From Novipirellula caenicola (GTDB lineage Bacteria > Planctomycetota > Planctomycetia > Pirellulales > Pirellulaceae), in NCBI RefSeq assembly GCF_039545035.1, contig NZ_BAABRO010000001.1, positions 124,001 to 188,000 on the forward strand: a stretch of DNA of 64,000 nucleotides, read 5' to 3'. How positions within the stretch are numbered: position 1 is the first letter of the stretch; every line of letters starts with the position of its first letter. The notes beneath the pieces were generated by a model. It worked only from the letters and a program-made list of their open reading frames with translations. It did no database searches and had not been told where the DNA came from. Position numbers and translations under genes: made by a program. Of the stretch, positions 28,343-37,062 are shown in pieces.

Positions 28343-28780
28343 CTATCGACGAGACGACGTGGAACGCGAGCGGCGTTGGTTCGCCCCTTTGGCGGCCCCG
28401 GTAGCGTTATTGGACAATCGAATCGCATTTTCCAACGACTCTTCGGCTTCTTGGCACTGCACGCACTTGTCAGCAAAGGGGACATTCCGCAACCGATCAA
28501 ACGGGATGTTTTTCGAACAATCAACGCACCGTCCGTACGCTCCCTCATCCACTCGCAGCAGCGCCGCTTGAATCGCCGCTAACTCTTCGCTTTCAGCTTC
28601 GGCCAACGTGGAGTTGACGGTCGCGTAATCCAATTCCACTGCGGCATCGGCGAGATCACCGGCGACGGCATCGTCCGAGTTGTGAAGCTGCGAGAGTTCG
28701 CCATCGAGCAATTGCAACAATTCAGTACGTCGCTGCACTAATTTCTTGGCCAACGATTTGATTTGGTCTTCGCGTTTCAT
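28343..28780 (-). CDS. DksA/TraR-type C4 zinc-finger protein
   Basis: A 145-residue protein; a GGAGG site lies 7 nt before the ATG at 28780 and 4 nt before an adjacent ATG at 28783. Residues about 1-60 form a coiled-coil hairpin with an acidic tip (GDLADAAVELDY), as in DksA. The zinc finger is CVDC-x17-CVQC (GRCVDCSKNIPFDRL...DKCVQCQ). The tail is Ala/Lys/Arg-rich. DksA-like proteins bind RNA polymerase in the secondary channel and modulate stringent control. It is the first gene of the phospholipid operon, so it may couple lipid synthesis to growth state, which is inference. Confidence 0.88.
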   Translation of the reverse strand: MKREDQIKSLAKKLVQRRTELLQLLDGELSQLHNSDDAVAGDLADAAVELDYATVNSTLAEAESEELAAIQAALLRVDEGAYGRCVDCSKNIPFDRLRNVPFADKCVQCQEAEESLENAIRLSNNATGAAKGANQRRSRSTSSRR

Positions 28781-29154
28781 CATCCTTCCTCCGTCATGGA
28801 ACGGCCGGCTTCGGACACGGTTAATCAATTCCCCTTGTCGATGCCGACCTATTGGAAAGCCCAATCAAGGGCAACATTCATGCCATTTGCCATCAAAATC
28901 TTGCGGTTCAATCCGAAACCGGGCATCGAGGGCGTTGGACGAGCGACGACGGTGCCGCTGCCCCAAACGTGTCCGTGACCGCAGCGTCGTTATTAATGCA
29001 TTTTACCCCCATTTTGACTGCGAACGTTGGTATGCGTTGTGCACGAAGGTCAAATTCAGACGGATCAAGCTTGATAAACACGAAGTGACCGCCGAGGCGT
29101 CACCGTTCCGCAAACAAGGCATCCAAAGACTCATTCCAACCCTGAATGCGTGCC
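28781..29154. other. Divergent intergenic region
   Basis: About 370 bp between divergent genes, presumably with both promoters. No coding pattern, repeat or RNA gene is visible to me. Confidence 0.4.
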
Positions 29155-29979
29155 ATGAAGATTTTGCACATTTCCGACCTCCATTTTGGGCCGCCCTACC
29201 TGCCACGTGTGGGGCAGGCAATGATTGATTTAGCGCCAAAATTAAACCCTGACGCCATCGTCGTCAGCGGTGATTTGACTCAACGCGCCAAACGCGAGCA
29301 GTTTGTCGCCGCTCGCGAATTCCTGGACCAACTTCCGAAGTGTCCGATGTTGGTGATTCCCGGGAACCACGATGTGCCGTTGTACCGCGTCAAAGAGCGA
29401 CTCACGGATCCCTTGGGGTTGTATCGTGAAATCATCACGGACGACCTCGCACCGGTATTAAAGATGGACGAAGCGATTATCGTAGGGCTCGATTCGACTT
29501 CGCCCCGGCGAGCAATTTCCAATGGCCGGATTGTCCCGTCCCAGCTCGAGCATTCCGGCCAAGTCTTTCGCTCCGCCTCGCCGGAGCTTTGCAAGATCCT
29601 GGTAGCCCATCATCATTTCGCTCCGGCACCGGACAACCTTCGCGACAATGCGATGCCCAAGGCAAAGCGAGCGATCAACCAGTTTGTCGATCAAGGGGTG
29701 GAAATGATCTTAGGCGGCCACCTGCACCGCGCCTACATCGGCAACTCACTCGACTTCTATTCGGGAAACCATCGCGACCGCGGGATTGTGATTGTCCAGT
29801 GCGGCACGACGACATCGCGACGCGGCCGAGGGCGTGAACGCGAGAAGAACTCGTTCAACTTGATTGAGATCGCGTCGGAGACACTTACGATCACCCATCA
29901 TATGTTCTTCGACGAGCAAGGTGATTTCGCCGCACTGAGCCGTCATCAATTCCCGCGGCACGGCCGCGTGTTCAAATAA
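29155..29979 (+). CDS. Calcineurin-like metallophosphoesterase
   Basis: A 274-residue protein started at 29155 (MKILHISDLHFGPP); an ATG three codons earlier is possible. All metal-ligand motifs are present in order: DLH (about 8-10), GDLTQRAKREQF, GNHD, a His pair in VAHHHFAPAP and GGHLHRAYIG. This is the dinuclear-metal fold of cyclic-nucleotide phosphodiesterase/IcC-like enzymes. Likely substrates are phosphomono- or diesters; nothing nearby narrows it down. Array C of the 219-bp repeat starts just downstream. Confidence 0.92.
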   Translation: MKILHISDLHFGPPYLPRVGQAMIDLAPKLNPDAIVVSGDLTQRAKREQFVAAREFLDQLPKCPMLVIPGNHDVPLYRVKERLTDPLGLYREIITDDLAPVLKMDEAIIVGLDSTSPRRAISNGRIVPSQLEHSGQVFRSASPELCKILVAHHHFAPAPDNLRDNAMPKAKRAINQFVDQGVEMILGGHLHRAYIGNSLDFYSGNHRDRGIVIVQCGTTTSRRGRGREREKNSFNLIEIASETLTITHHMFFDEQGDFAALSRHQFPRHGRVFK

Positions 29980-30126
29980 CTGCCGCTAGAGACGAGCGGA
30001 AAAGCAGAAGAAGTTAAGACGATGCCAGCTTAAAAAATAGGAGCAGTTGAACGTCCAACCATGAAAGGCTGAAACCGGTTGACTTCTTGGTTACCTTCGA
30101 CCGCTCCGGTTCAGTCGCCCACCCAC

Positions 30127-31870
30127 TACGGCCACACCGCTGCGTCTGCGTCCTTAAGAAACAGAAGTCCGCCTCTCCGCTTATTTTTGTCGCACCAATC
30201 TTTCTGTCTATCCAACTGCAGAGTCATCGTAGGTCGAGTGTCGCAGGAAGCCAGCTACTTCGCTCCGCAACTCCTCCGTCGACACCTCTCAGAAATCGGA
30301 TTCGTGAGTCGACGATTGCTCGGTCTGGTCACGTAGTAGATTAACGACAGAAAAATTAGTGCGACAGAAAGATTAGAATCACCCAGCCTGCAACGCGAAA
30401 TTTTTCTGTCGCGCCAATTTTTCTGTCGACTCAACCGCAGAGTCACCGCACGTCGAGTGTCGTTGGAACTTGGCAGCTTCACTCGGAACCTTCACCATTC
30501 GTCTAATCTCAGCGACCAGGTTCACGAAACTACGATCACTCGGTCTGACCAGGCCGCAATTGACGACAGAAACATTGGTGCGACAGAAAGATTAAAAAGC
30601 CCAGCCTGCACCGCAAAACTTTTCTGTCGCACCAATTTTTCTGTCTACTCAACCGTGGAGTCCTCTCAAGTCGCGGATCGTTGGAGCTTGGCAGCTTCAC
30701 TCGGAACCTTCCCCACTCGTTTATTCTCAGCGTCCGGGTTCACAATTCAACGACTACTCGGTCTGTCCAGGCCGTAATTAAAGACGGAAACTATGGGTGC
30801 GACAGAAAGATTAAATACTTCAGCCTGCATCGCAAAATTTTTCTGTCGTACAAATCTTTCTGTCTACCCATCCGCAGAGTCATCGCAAGACGAGTGCCGT
30901 TGGAACTTGGCGGTTTTACTCAGAACCTTCTGCACTCGTCTATTCTCAGCGTCCGGGTTCACGAAACTACGATTACTCGTTCTGTCCAGGCCGCAATTGA
31001 CGACAGAAACATTGGTGCGACAGAAAGATTAAAAAGCCCAGCCTACCTCGCGAAATTTTTCTGTCGCACCAATCTTTCTGTCGACTCAACCGCAGAGTCA
31101 CCGCAGGTCGAGTGTCGTTGGAGCTTGGCAGCTTCACTCAGAACCTTCTGCACTCGTTGATTCTTAGCGTCCGGGTTCACGTAACATCGATCACTCGGTC
31201 TGACCAGGCCGTAATTAACAATAGAAATATTGCTGCGACAGAAAGATTAAAAAGCCCAGCCTGCATCGCAAAATTTTTCTGTCGCACCAATCTTTCTGTC
31301 TACCCATCCGCAGAGTCATCGCAAGTCGAGTGCCGTTGGAACTTGGCAGTTTTACTCGGCACCTTCCCCACTCGTCTATTCTCAGCGACCAGGTTCACGA
31401 TCCAACGACTACTTGCTCTGACCAGGTCGCAATTGACGACAGAAACATTGGTGGGACAGAAAGATTAAAAAGCCCAGCCTGCATCGCGTAATTTTTCTGT
31501 CGCACCAATTTTTCTGTCTACCCAACCGCAGAGTCATCGCAAGTCGCGGATCGTTGGAACTTGGCAGCTTCACTCGGCACCTTACCCACTCGTTTATTCT
31601 CAGCGTCCGGGTTCACAAATCAACGACTACTCGGTCTGTCCAGGCCGTAATTAAAGACGGAAATATGGGTGCGACAAAAAGATTAAAAACGCCCAGCCTG
31701 CATCACGAAAAGTTTCTGTCGCACCAATGTTTCTGTCTACTCATCCGCAGAGTCATCGTAGGTTGCGCGTCGCGGAGAGTCAGACGGTTCACGACCGAAC
31801 TTCCCCAGTCGAGAAACCTTAACTTCCAGATACACAATGCCACCACTCACCGGGGCAGTGCACTCGTTCG
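30127..31870. repeat. 219-bp tandem repeat array C (seven hairpin units plus one half unit)
   Basis: Seven hairpins start at 30346, 30565, 30783, 31002, 31220, 31438 and 31656, 218-219 bp apart, each 81-82 nt and with the same arms as arrays A and B. One period upstream only the right arm is left (TCGCACCAATCTTTCTGTC ending at 30208). Spacers are of a third type (TGGCAGCTTCACTCGGAACC, then a TCTCAGCG...GGTTCACGA segment) but can be aligned to the others. The loop is AAAAAGCCCAGCCTGC rather than AAAATCGCCCAGCCTGC. The last spacer fades out near 31870. The orientation matches arrays A and B. No gene lies inside. Confidence 0.93.
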
Positions 31871-32276
31871 GGGCCAGTGGCCTGAGGCCGTCTTGCCAAA
31901 AGTCTTGGCGACTTTCGCTACGGCGTGCTGTGATGCTCGAGTGTGCAAATACGGGCGATGGCGGTGTGCGATTGTCGCCTTGATTTCGGAATTCGGTCGA
32001 TGCGAACGTGTGCAGTTGGCGGATAACGTCGTTTTTGCGATCACAATTTGTCACAATCGTTTGGCACCGATATTGCTTCGCTTGGCGGCGATCGATCTTG
32101 GGAATCGAATTCCGCAATCTCCAAAACGTTCTCTCGACACGATGACCACGGGAGGATCGAATGGCCGCGACGGTGTCCAATAGGGTGCATGGTATCGGCC
32201 TGCAAATCCATGTCATGGGTAGCAATGTTACGACAAGACCCGCTGAACAAGATCGTATGCAATTGGCGGACACACG
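31871..32276. other. Gap after array C, with a 25-nt solo element end
   Basis: About 400 bp upstream of the glucan phosphorylase gene. The only structured item is a 25-nt motif at 31897-31921 (AAAAGTCTTGGCG then ACTTTCGCTAC), which looks like both ends of the 150-bp dispersed element joined together. The rest is unrecognised and probably contains the promoter of the next gene. Confidence 0.5.
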
Positions 32277-34829
32277 ATGAGTGACAATCCGCGACATGTG
32301 CACCCGATCTATGACCTGTTTCCCATCGAGATCGACGGCTTCGAATCCTTAGCCGAACTCGCTTTAGACCTTCGGTCATCTTGGAACCATGCGACCGACG
32401 AGGTTTGGCGTCGCTTGGACGCGGAATTGTGGGAGATCACTCAAAACCCGTGGGTCGTGCTGCAAACGGTTTCGCGTCAACGGATCGAACACGTCCTGGG
32501 CGACGCGGCGTTTCGGGCGAAGGTCGATCGGTTGGTCGAGATGCGCCGACAAACGGCGGAGCAACCTGCGTGGTTCCAGCAAACTCATTCGGAATCACCA
32601 CCGCTGACGTGCGCCGCCTACTTTAGCATGGAATTCATGCTCAGCGAGGCGTTGCCGATCTATTCGGGCGGCCTTGGAAACGTCGCGGGCGACCAACTCA
32701 AAGCGGCCAGCGATCTTGGTGTGCCGGTCGTTGGCGTGGGGCTGCTGTATCAACAGGGCTATTTCCGCCAATCCATCGACAACGCGGGACACCAGCAAGC
32801 GTTGTACCCCTACAACGATCCCGGCCAGCTGCCGATCCGGCCGTTACGGGACGCCGACGGTGAATGGCTGCGTCTAAAGATCGAACTGCCCGGTTATGCA
32901 GTTTGGCTGCGTGCGTGGCAGGTTCGAGTCGGACGCGTGAAACTGTATCTGTTGGACAGTAATGATGCCGCGAACTTCCCGGCGCATCGCGGCATCACAA
33001 GCGAGTTGTATGGCGGCGGTCACGAACTGCGTTTGCGACAAGAGCTGATCCTGGGGATTGGGGGTTGGCGGTTGCTTGCCGAGCTCGGGATCACTCCCGA
33101 AGTTTGCCACTTGAACGAAGGGCACGCTGCGTTTGCGGTTCTGGAACGAGCTCTTCAGTTTATGGACGCATCGGGGCAACCGTTTGAAGTCGCGTTGGCG
33201 GTCACGCGTGCAGGAAACTTGTTCACCACGCACACGGCGGTGGCGGCAGGTTTCGATCGTTTTGCACCTGCGTTGATCGAACAGCATCTGCGTCGCTATG
33301 CCGAACAGAAACTGGGGATCTCGTTGCACGACTTGATGGCACTGGGTCGGCTGAACCCAAACGATGAATCTGAACCCTTTAACATGGCGCTGTTGGCGAT
33401 CCGGGGAAGCGGCAGTGTCAACGGTGTCAGTCGTTTGCACGGCCAAGTCAGTCGCCGCATCTTTGAACCGCTGTTTCCGCAGTGGCCCGCCGACGAGGTG
33501 CCGGTGGGACACGTGACCAACGGCGTTCATGTGCCAAGTTGGGATTCGGCTGCGGCGGACGACGTTTGGACACAGATGTGTGGCAAAGACCGCTGGCTAG
33601 GAACCAGCGAGACGCTGGAGTGTGACATTTGCCGTGTCTCGGACGAGAAACTATGGCAGTTTCGCGTGGATGCCACTCACCGATTGGTTGACTACGCCCG
33701 CAAACGATTGTCGCGACAATTGGCGAGTGCGGGCTCATCCTCCGAGGAAGTCGAAGCGGCCAAACATTTGTTTGATCCGAACCTGTTGACGCTTGGTTTC
33801 GCACGCCGCTTTGCCACCTACAAACGGCCGAATTTGTTGCTGCATGATCCCGATCGGCTACTGCGATTGTTATCGGATCCCGAGCGACCCGTTCAACTCG
33901 TGATCGCCGGCAAGGCACATCCTGCGGACCGGGCCGGCCAGGATCTGATTCGCCAATGGATCGATTTCATTCGGCATCCGATCGCCCGTCAACACGTGAT
34001 CTTTATCAGCGACTATGACATGTTACTGGCCGAACAATTGGTGCAAGGTGCCGACGTTTGGATTAACACCCCTCGGCGGCCTTGGGAAGCAAGCGGAACC
34101 AGCGGCATGAAGGTGTTGGTCAATGGTGGCATCAATCTATCCGAGCTAGACGGTTGGTGGGCCGAGGCCTACACACCCGAAGTAGGCTGGGCGATCGGTG
34201 ATGGCAACGAACATGGCGACGATCCCGCTTGGGATGCAGTCGAAGCCGCACAGCTTTACAGCGTACTTGAAAACGACGTTGTCCCTGAATTCTATCAGCG
34301 AAATGAACAAGGCATCCCCACGCAGTGGATGGCCCGCATGCGAGCGAGCATGTCGCAATTGACCCCGCAATTCTCTGCGGTTCGCACAGTGCGTGAGTAC
34401 ACACAGCAACACTATCTTCCCGCCGCCATCGCATACCACCACCGCGCAGCGTACAACGGTGCGGGCGGCACCAGTATTGTCAACTGGGAACATTCGCTTC
34501 GTGAGAAGTGGGCATCGCTGAAGTTCGGTGAGGTGAGATTGCAATCGAGCGAAAACGAGCACACGGTCGAAGTCGACATCTACCTCGACGGACTCGATCC
34601 GAATTTCGTTCGAGTGGAGTGGTATGCCGATCCTCTGAACGGCGAAGACGCGGTTCGTCAGGAAATGTTGCGAACCGAGCCGCGTGAGTCCGCCACAGAA
34701 AACTGGGCGACTTACCACACCTCGGTAACCGCGACGCGCCCCGCATCCGATTTCACGCCACGGATCATACCGAAGCACGCAAACGTCGCGGTACCCCTAG
34801 AGCTGGATCTGATCCGGTGGCAGCGATGA
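32277..34829 (+). CDS. glgP: Alpha-glucan phosphorylase (GT35)
   Basis: An 850-residue enzyme that releases glucose-1-phosphate from glycogen-like glucans. The first 110 residues carry the extra DUF3417-like domain (LALDLRSSWNHATDEVWRRL) typical of the bacterial/archaeal alpha-glucan phosphorylase subgroup. The core shows YFSMEFMLSEALPIYSGGLG, VCHLNEGHAAF and the pyridoxal-phosphate site ASGTSGMKVLVNGG with the cofactor Lys at about 611, followed by NLSELDGWWAEAY. No other glycogen genes are adjacent. Length and motif order are complete. Confidence 0.94.
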   Translation: MSDNPRHVHPIYDLFPIEIDGFESLAELALDLRSSWNHATDEVWRRLDAELWEITQNPWVVLQTVSRQRIEHVLGDAAFRAKVDRLVEMRRQTAEQPAWFQQTHSESPPLTCAAYFSMEFMLSEALPIYSGGLGNVAGDQLKAASDLGVPVVGVGLLYQQGYFRQSIDNAGHQQALYPYNDPGQLPIRPLRDADGEWLRLKIELPGYAVWLRAWQVRVGRVKLYLLDSNDAANFPAHRGITSELYGGGHELRLRQELILGIGGWRLLAELGITPEVCHLNEGHAAFAVLERALQFMDASGQPFEVALAVTRAGNLFTTHTAVAAGFDRFAPALIEQHLRRYAEQKLGISLHDLMALGRLNPNDESEPFNMALLAIRGSGSVNGVSRLHGQVSRRIFEPLFPQWPADEVPVGHVTNGVHVPSWDSAAADDVWTQMCGKDRWLGTSETLECDICRVSDEKLWQFRVDATHRLVDYARKRLSRQLASAGSSSEEVEAAKHLFDPNLLTLGFARRFATYKRPNLLLHDPDRLLRLLSDPERPVQLVIAGKAHPADRAGQDLIRQWIDFIRHPIARQHVIFISDYDMLLAEQLVQGADVWINTPRRPWEASGTSGMKVLVNGGINLSELDGWWAEAYTPEVGWAIGDGNEHGDDPAWDAVEAAQLYSVLENDVVPEFYQRNEQGIPTQWMARMRASMSQLTPQFSAVRTVREYTQQHYLPAAIAYHHRAAYNGAGGTSIVNWEHSLREKWASLKFGEVRLQSSENEHTVEVDIYLDGLDPNFVRVEWYADPLNGEDAVRQEMLRTEPRESATENWATYHTSVTATRPASDFTPRIIPKHANVAVPLELDLIRWQR

Positions 34830-34841
34830 AGCGAATCCCCC

Positions 34842-34989
34842 CGTAGCGAAACTCGCCAACGGCTTGTTGTTTTAGTCGTACGATGGACTTCCTAGTTCGT
34901 CGAATCCACCATTGACGGACTAGGAAGTCCATCCTACACCCCGTGCCGCAGATACCTTCACTAAATCAACAAGTCGCCAAGAGTTTCGG
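34842..34989. repeat. 150-bp dispersed hairpin element, copy 1
   Basis: The left end GTAGCGAAACTCGCCAACGG and the right end CGCCAAGAGTTTCGG bracket TTGTTGTTTTAGT and ACTAAATCAACAA inverted repeats and an inner hairpin GGACTTCCTAGTTCGTC / GACGGACTAGGAAGTCC. Compared with copies 4-6 it lies in the opposite orientation. It sits between the convergent glucan phosphorylase and hypothetical genes. Confidence 0.85.
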
Positions 34990-35082
34990 CCAGCCACGCT
35001 CCGATGTTCATGCAGCACCGACGGCGGGAAGCGATGTTGTCGACCTTTGGTCGCGGCGCTGCTCTTTATGAAGCTGCTTTTT

Positions 35083-35922
35083 TTACGAAGCTTCGTTGGC
35101 GATCAATTCGTTTTGAAAGTCGGTCCAAAACGCTTTGCCATTGGCGTACTGGATCGGATCGATGCGAGATTTGAAGGCTTCAAGATAGCTTAGATAGCTG
35201 TCGGCGTAGTCGACGTACGAGTACTCGGGGTCCGCCATGGGATTGACGAAACGCGGGTCGCCCGGTTCGACTTGGTAGGCGAAGGCCCCAGATTCATCGA
35301 CGTGAAAATTCGCCAGCAGCGTTGGCAATTTCATCTGCAATTCGTAGAGACCTCGTTCGCCCCAGTCCATGCCTTCGGTCGCAGCCTCGAAAGCCTGCGC
35401 CACCGGTTTCGGGGTGGTGCTGTCGGGAAACCGCAGCCCCCAAGCAGCACCGGACTGGGTAAGACCGTCGCGATTCATATCGACCTGAGCCGCCGGCGGA
35501 ATCAGCAAATTCATCGCGCCTTCTTCGCTCAACGAATCGACTTGGATCGGATTGGCTAAATGATGGATGCCTTGGACCACGGCCATCTCATCTTTGGAAA
35601 GCGACGATAAATACGCTTTGGGCGCAACGTAGCCGCCATTTTCATAGGCATTTTGAATGAGTTCGCCGTACTGTTTTCCGAGTTCTCGCGGTGCCTCGGT
35701 CGTGCGGTAGCGGCCTTGCAACTCGAGCTGGAACCATCCGTCCCACGACTCCTGGATCTGCGTCGGAAGCGGTTCGTCGGATTCGAGCGGTTCCGCCGAG
35801 GCATAGCCTGCATGCCCGGCGCCAGCCAACACTTCGCTAAACACGTTTTGCAGACTGTGTTCCGCGTCCAAACGTCTTTGCTGCAACGTGCGAAAGGCGG
35901 GGGTTGTGTCCGAAATTTCCAT
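35083..35922 (-). CDS. Hypothetical protein
   Basis: A 279-residue protein I do not recognise, started at the ATG at 35922 (a TTG ten codons upstream is less likely). It is soluble, without signal peptide or membrane helix, acidic and rich in aromatic residues in its second half (YSYVDYADSYLSYLEAF). Segments DMNRDGLTQSGAAWGLRFP and GMDWGERGLYELQMKLP look like ordered conserved blocks. Codon use resembles the neighbouring genes, so I take it as real. It is flanked on both sides by copies of the 150-bp dispersed element. Confidence 0.7.
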   Translation of the reverse strand: MEISDTTPAFRTLQQRRLDAEHSLQNVFSEVLAGAGHAGYASAEPLESDEPLPTQIQESWDGWFQLELQGRYRTTEAPRELGKQYGELIQNAYENGGYVAPKAYLSSLSKDEMAVVQGIHHLANPIQVDSLSEEGAMNLLIPPAAQVDMNRDGLTQSGAAWGLRFPDSTTPKPVAQAFEAATEGMDWGERGLYELQMKLPTLLANFHVDESGAFAYQVEPGDPRFVNPMADPEYSYVDYADSYLSYLEAFKSRIDPIQYANGKAFWTDFQNELIANEAS

Positions 35923-36049
35923 CGTTGCAGATCCGAACGAAGACGACGACAAATAGCGTCTATGATCGGATCATACGGCTTTGACTCTTGAGCCAAATCA
36001 AGGAAATGCACCGTGATAATCCACGTTGTGTGGGATGGTGACGTTTTTA

Positions 36050-36202
36050 CGTAGCGGAAGTCGTTAACGGCTTGTTGATTTAGTCGTACGACGGACTTCC
36101 TAGTCCGTCGAATACACCATTGACGGACTAGGAAGTCCATCATACACCCGTTGCCGCAGGAAACTCCATTAAATCAACAAGCCGTTGACGAGTTCCACTA
36201 CG
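36050..36202. repeat. 150-bp dispersed hairpin element, copy 2 (both ends of the same type)
   Basis: A 153-bp element with near-perfect terminal inverted repeats of about 33 bp: CGTAGCGGAAGTCGTTAACG then GCTTGTTGATTTA on the left, TAAATCAACAAGC then CGTTGACGAGTTCCACTACG on the right. The inner hairpin is GGACTTCCTAGTCCGTC / GACGGACTAGGAAGTCC. A segment TTGCCGCAGGAAACTCC lies between the hairpin and the right end only. The two-sided symmetry is stronger than in the other copies. Confidence 0.9.
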
Positions 36203-36252
36203 AAATCATGTTCCAGCGTGCGCCGAAATGGCTACCAAACTCAGCAAGCTCC

Positions 36253-36726
36253 TTAGCCGAGGTGAGCATCGAGCCCTTGCATCTGATAGCGGAAATCGAA
36301 CTGCAAATCGGGATGCAGTTTCTCCATCGCCTTATCGATTTTTTTCAACTGGGTCGCGTACATATTCGCACTGACTCTGCAGCTACGAAATCGAATTTTC
36401 CGCTCAACAAATTGCCGACAAAAGTGGATGCGGATTCGCAGTTCGGTTTCTTTGTTGCCAGAGTAGCGAATGTATTTGTCCATCCAGCGTACGATCTTTC
36501 GCATCGTCTTTTTATGGATGGTATGAGCCGCAGGGAGTTGTTGATCGATCTCGTCACAGACCGCGTCCGCGTATCCAAGTTCGTCATCCGCGTGCATCAG
36601 TAGATAAGTCAACAATTCTTTGTTGTCGACTTTGTATTTTGCCAGACGAACGCATGCATCGAGCAATTCGTCGCGGTCCAGGTTCGCGAGCGATTTTTTC
36701 AGCTCATGGATCGATGCCGCCTTCAT
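36253..36726 (-). CDS. Hypothetical helical protein
   Basis: A 157-residue protein started at 36726 (MKAASIHELKKSLANLDRDE); codons upstream run into the 150-bp element and are not coding. It is charged and helical, with LLTYLLMHADDELGYADAVCDEID in the first half and a basic second half (MRKIVRWMDKYIRYSGNKETE). No family is recognised. The Lys/Arg-rich profile could suit nucleic-acid or protein binding, but that is speculation. Confidence 0.65.
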   Translation of the reverse strand: MKAASIHELKKSLANLDRDELLDACVRLAKYKVDNKELLTYLLMHADDELGYADAVCDEIDQQLPAAHTIHKKTMRKIVRWMDKYIRYSGNKETELRIRIHFCRQFVERKIRFRSCRVSANMYATQLKKIDKAMEKLHPDLQFDFRYQMQGLDAHLG

Positions 36727-36819
36727 GGATTGTTTTTTTTGTTTGGGTGGGGGGAATCCGTGGCGAAAGTCGCCAAGACTTTCGGTGGCCTGGGGTGGCG
36801 GAAAGCGGATTGCGTTTGA

Positions 36820-36966
36820 CGAAACTCTTGACAGCTTGTTGATTTGATCCAAATGCAAATCGCAACGGTGAGCCGTGGGCCGTAAGGCACCGGGTCTTGC
36901 GTGGGACCCGGCCGCTGACGCGTCGCGGCTCAGTAAATTAACAAGCCGTTGACGAGTTCCGCTACG
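36820..36966. repeat. 150-bp dispersed element, copy 3, with a different core
   Basis: The ends match the family (CGAAACTCTTGACAGCTTGTTG on the left; AACAAGCCGTTGACGAGTTC then CGCTACG on the right), but the usual inner hairpin is replaced by an unrelated GC-rich palindrome: GAGCCGTGGG ... CGCGGCTC around ACCGGGTC-TTGCGTGG-GACCCGGC. So the outer module is kept while the core differs. Two 25-nt joined-end motifs flank it at 36760-36784 (inverted) and 36983-37007. Confidence 0.75.
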
Positions 36967-37062
36967 GGAAGCCATGTCCGGACGAAACTCTTGGCGAGTT
37001 CCGCTACACAGCGAGGTTGCACACCAAAGGATGAGCGTAGAATAACGCGACTGGGGCCGGAC

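Noticed and set aside
31737-32183. Open frame downstream of array C
   Set aside because: It begins inside the repeats and continues into sequence without any family signal.
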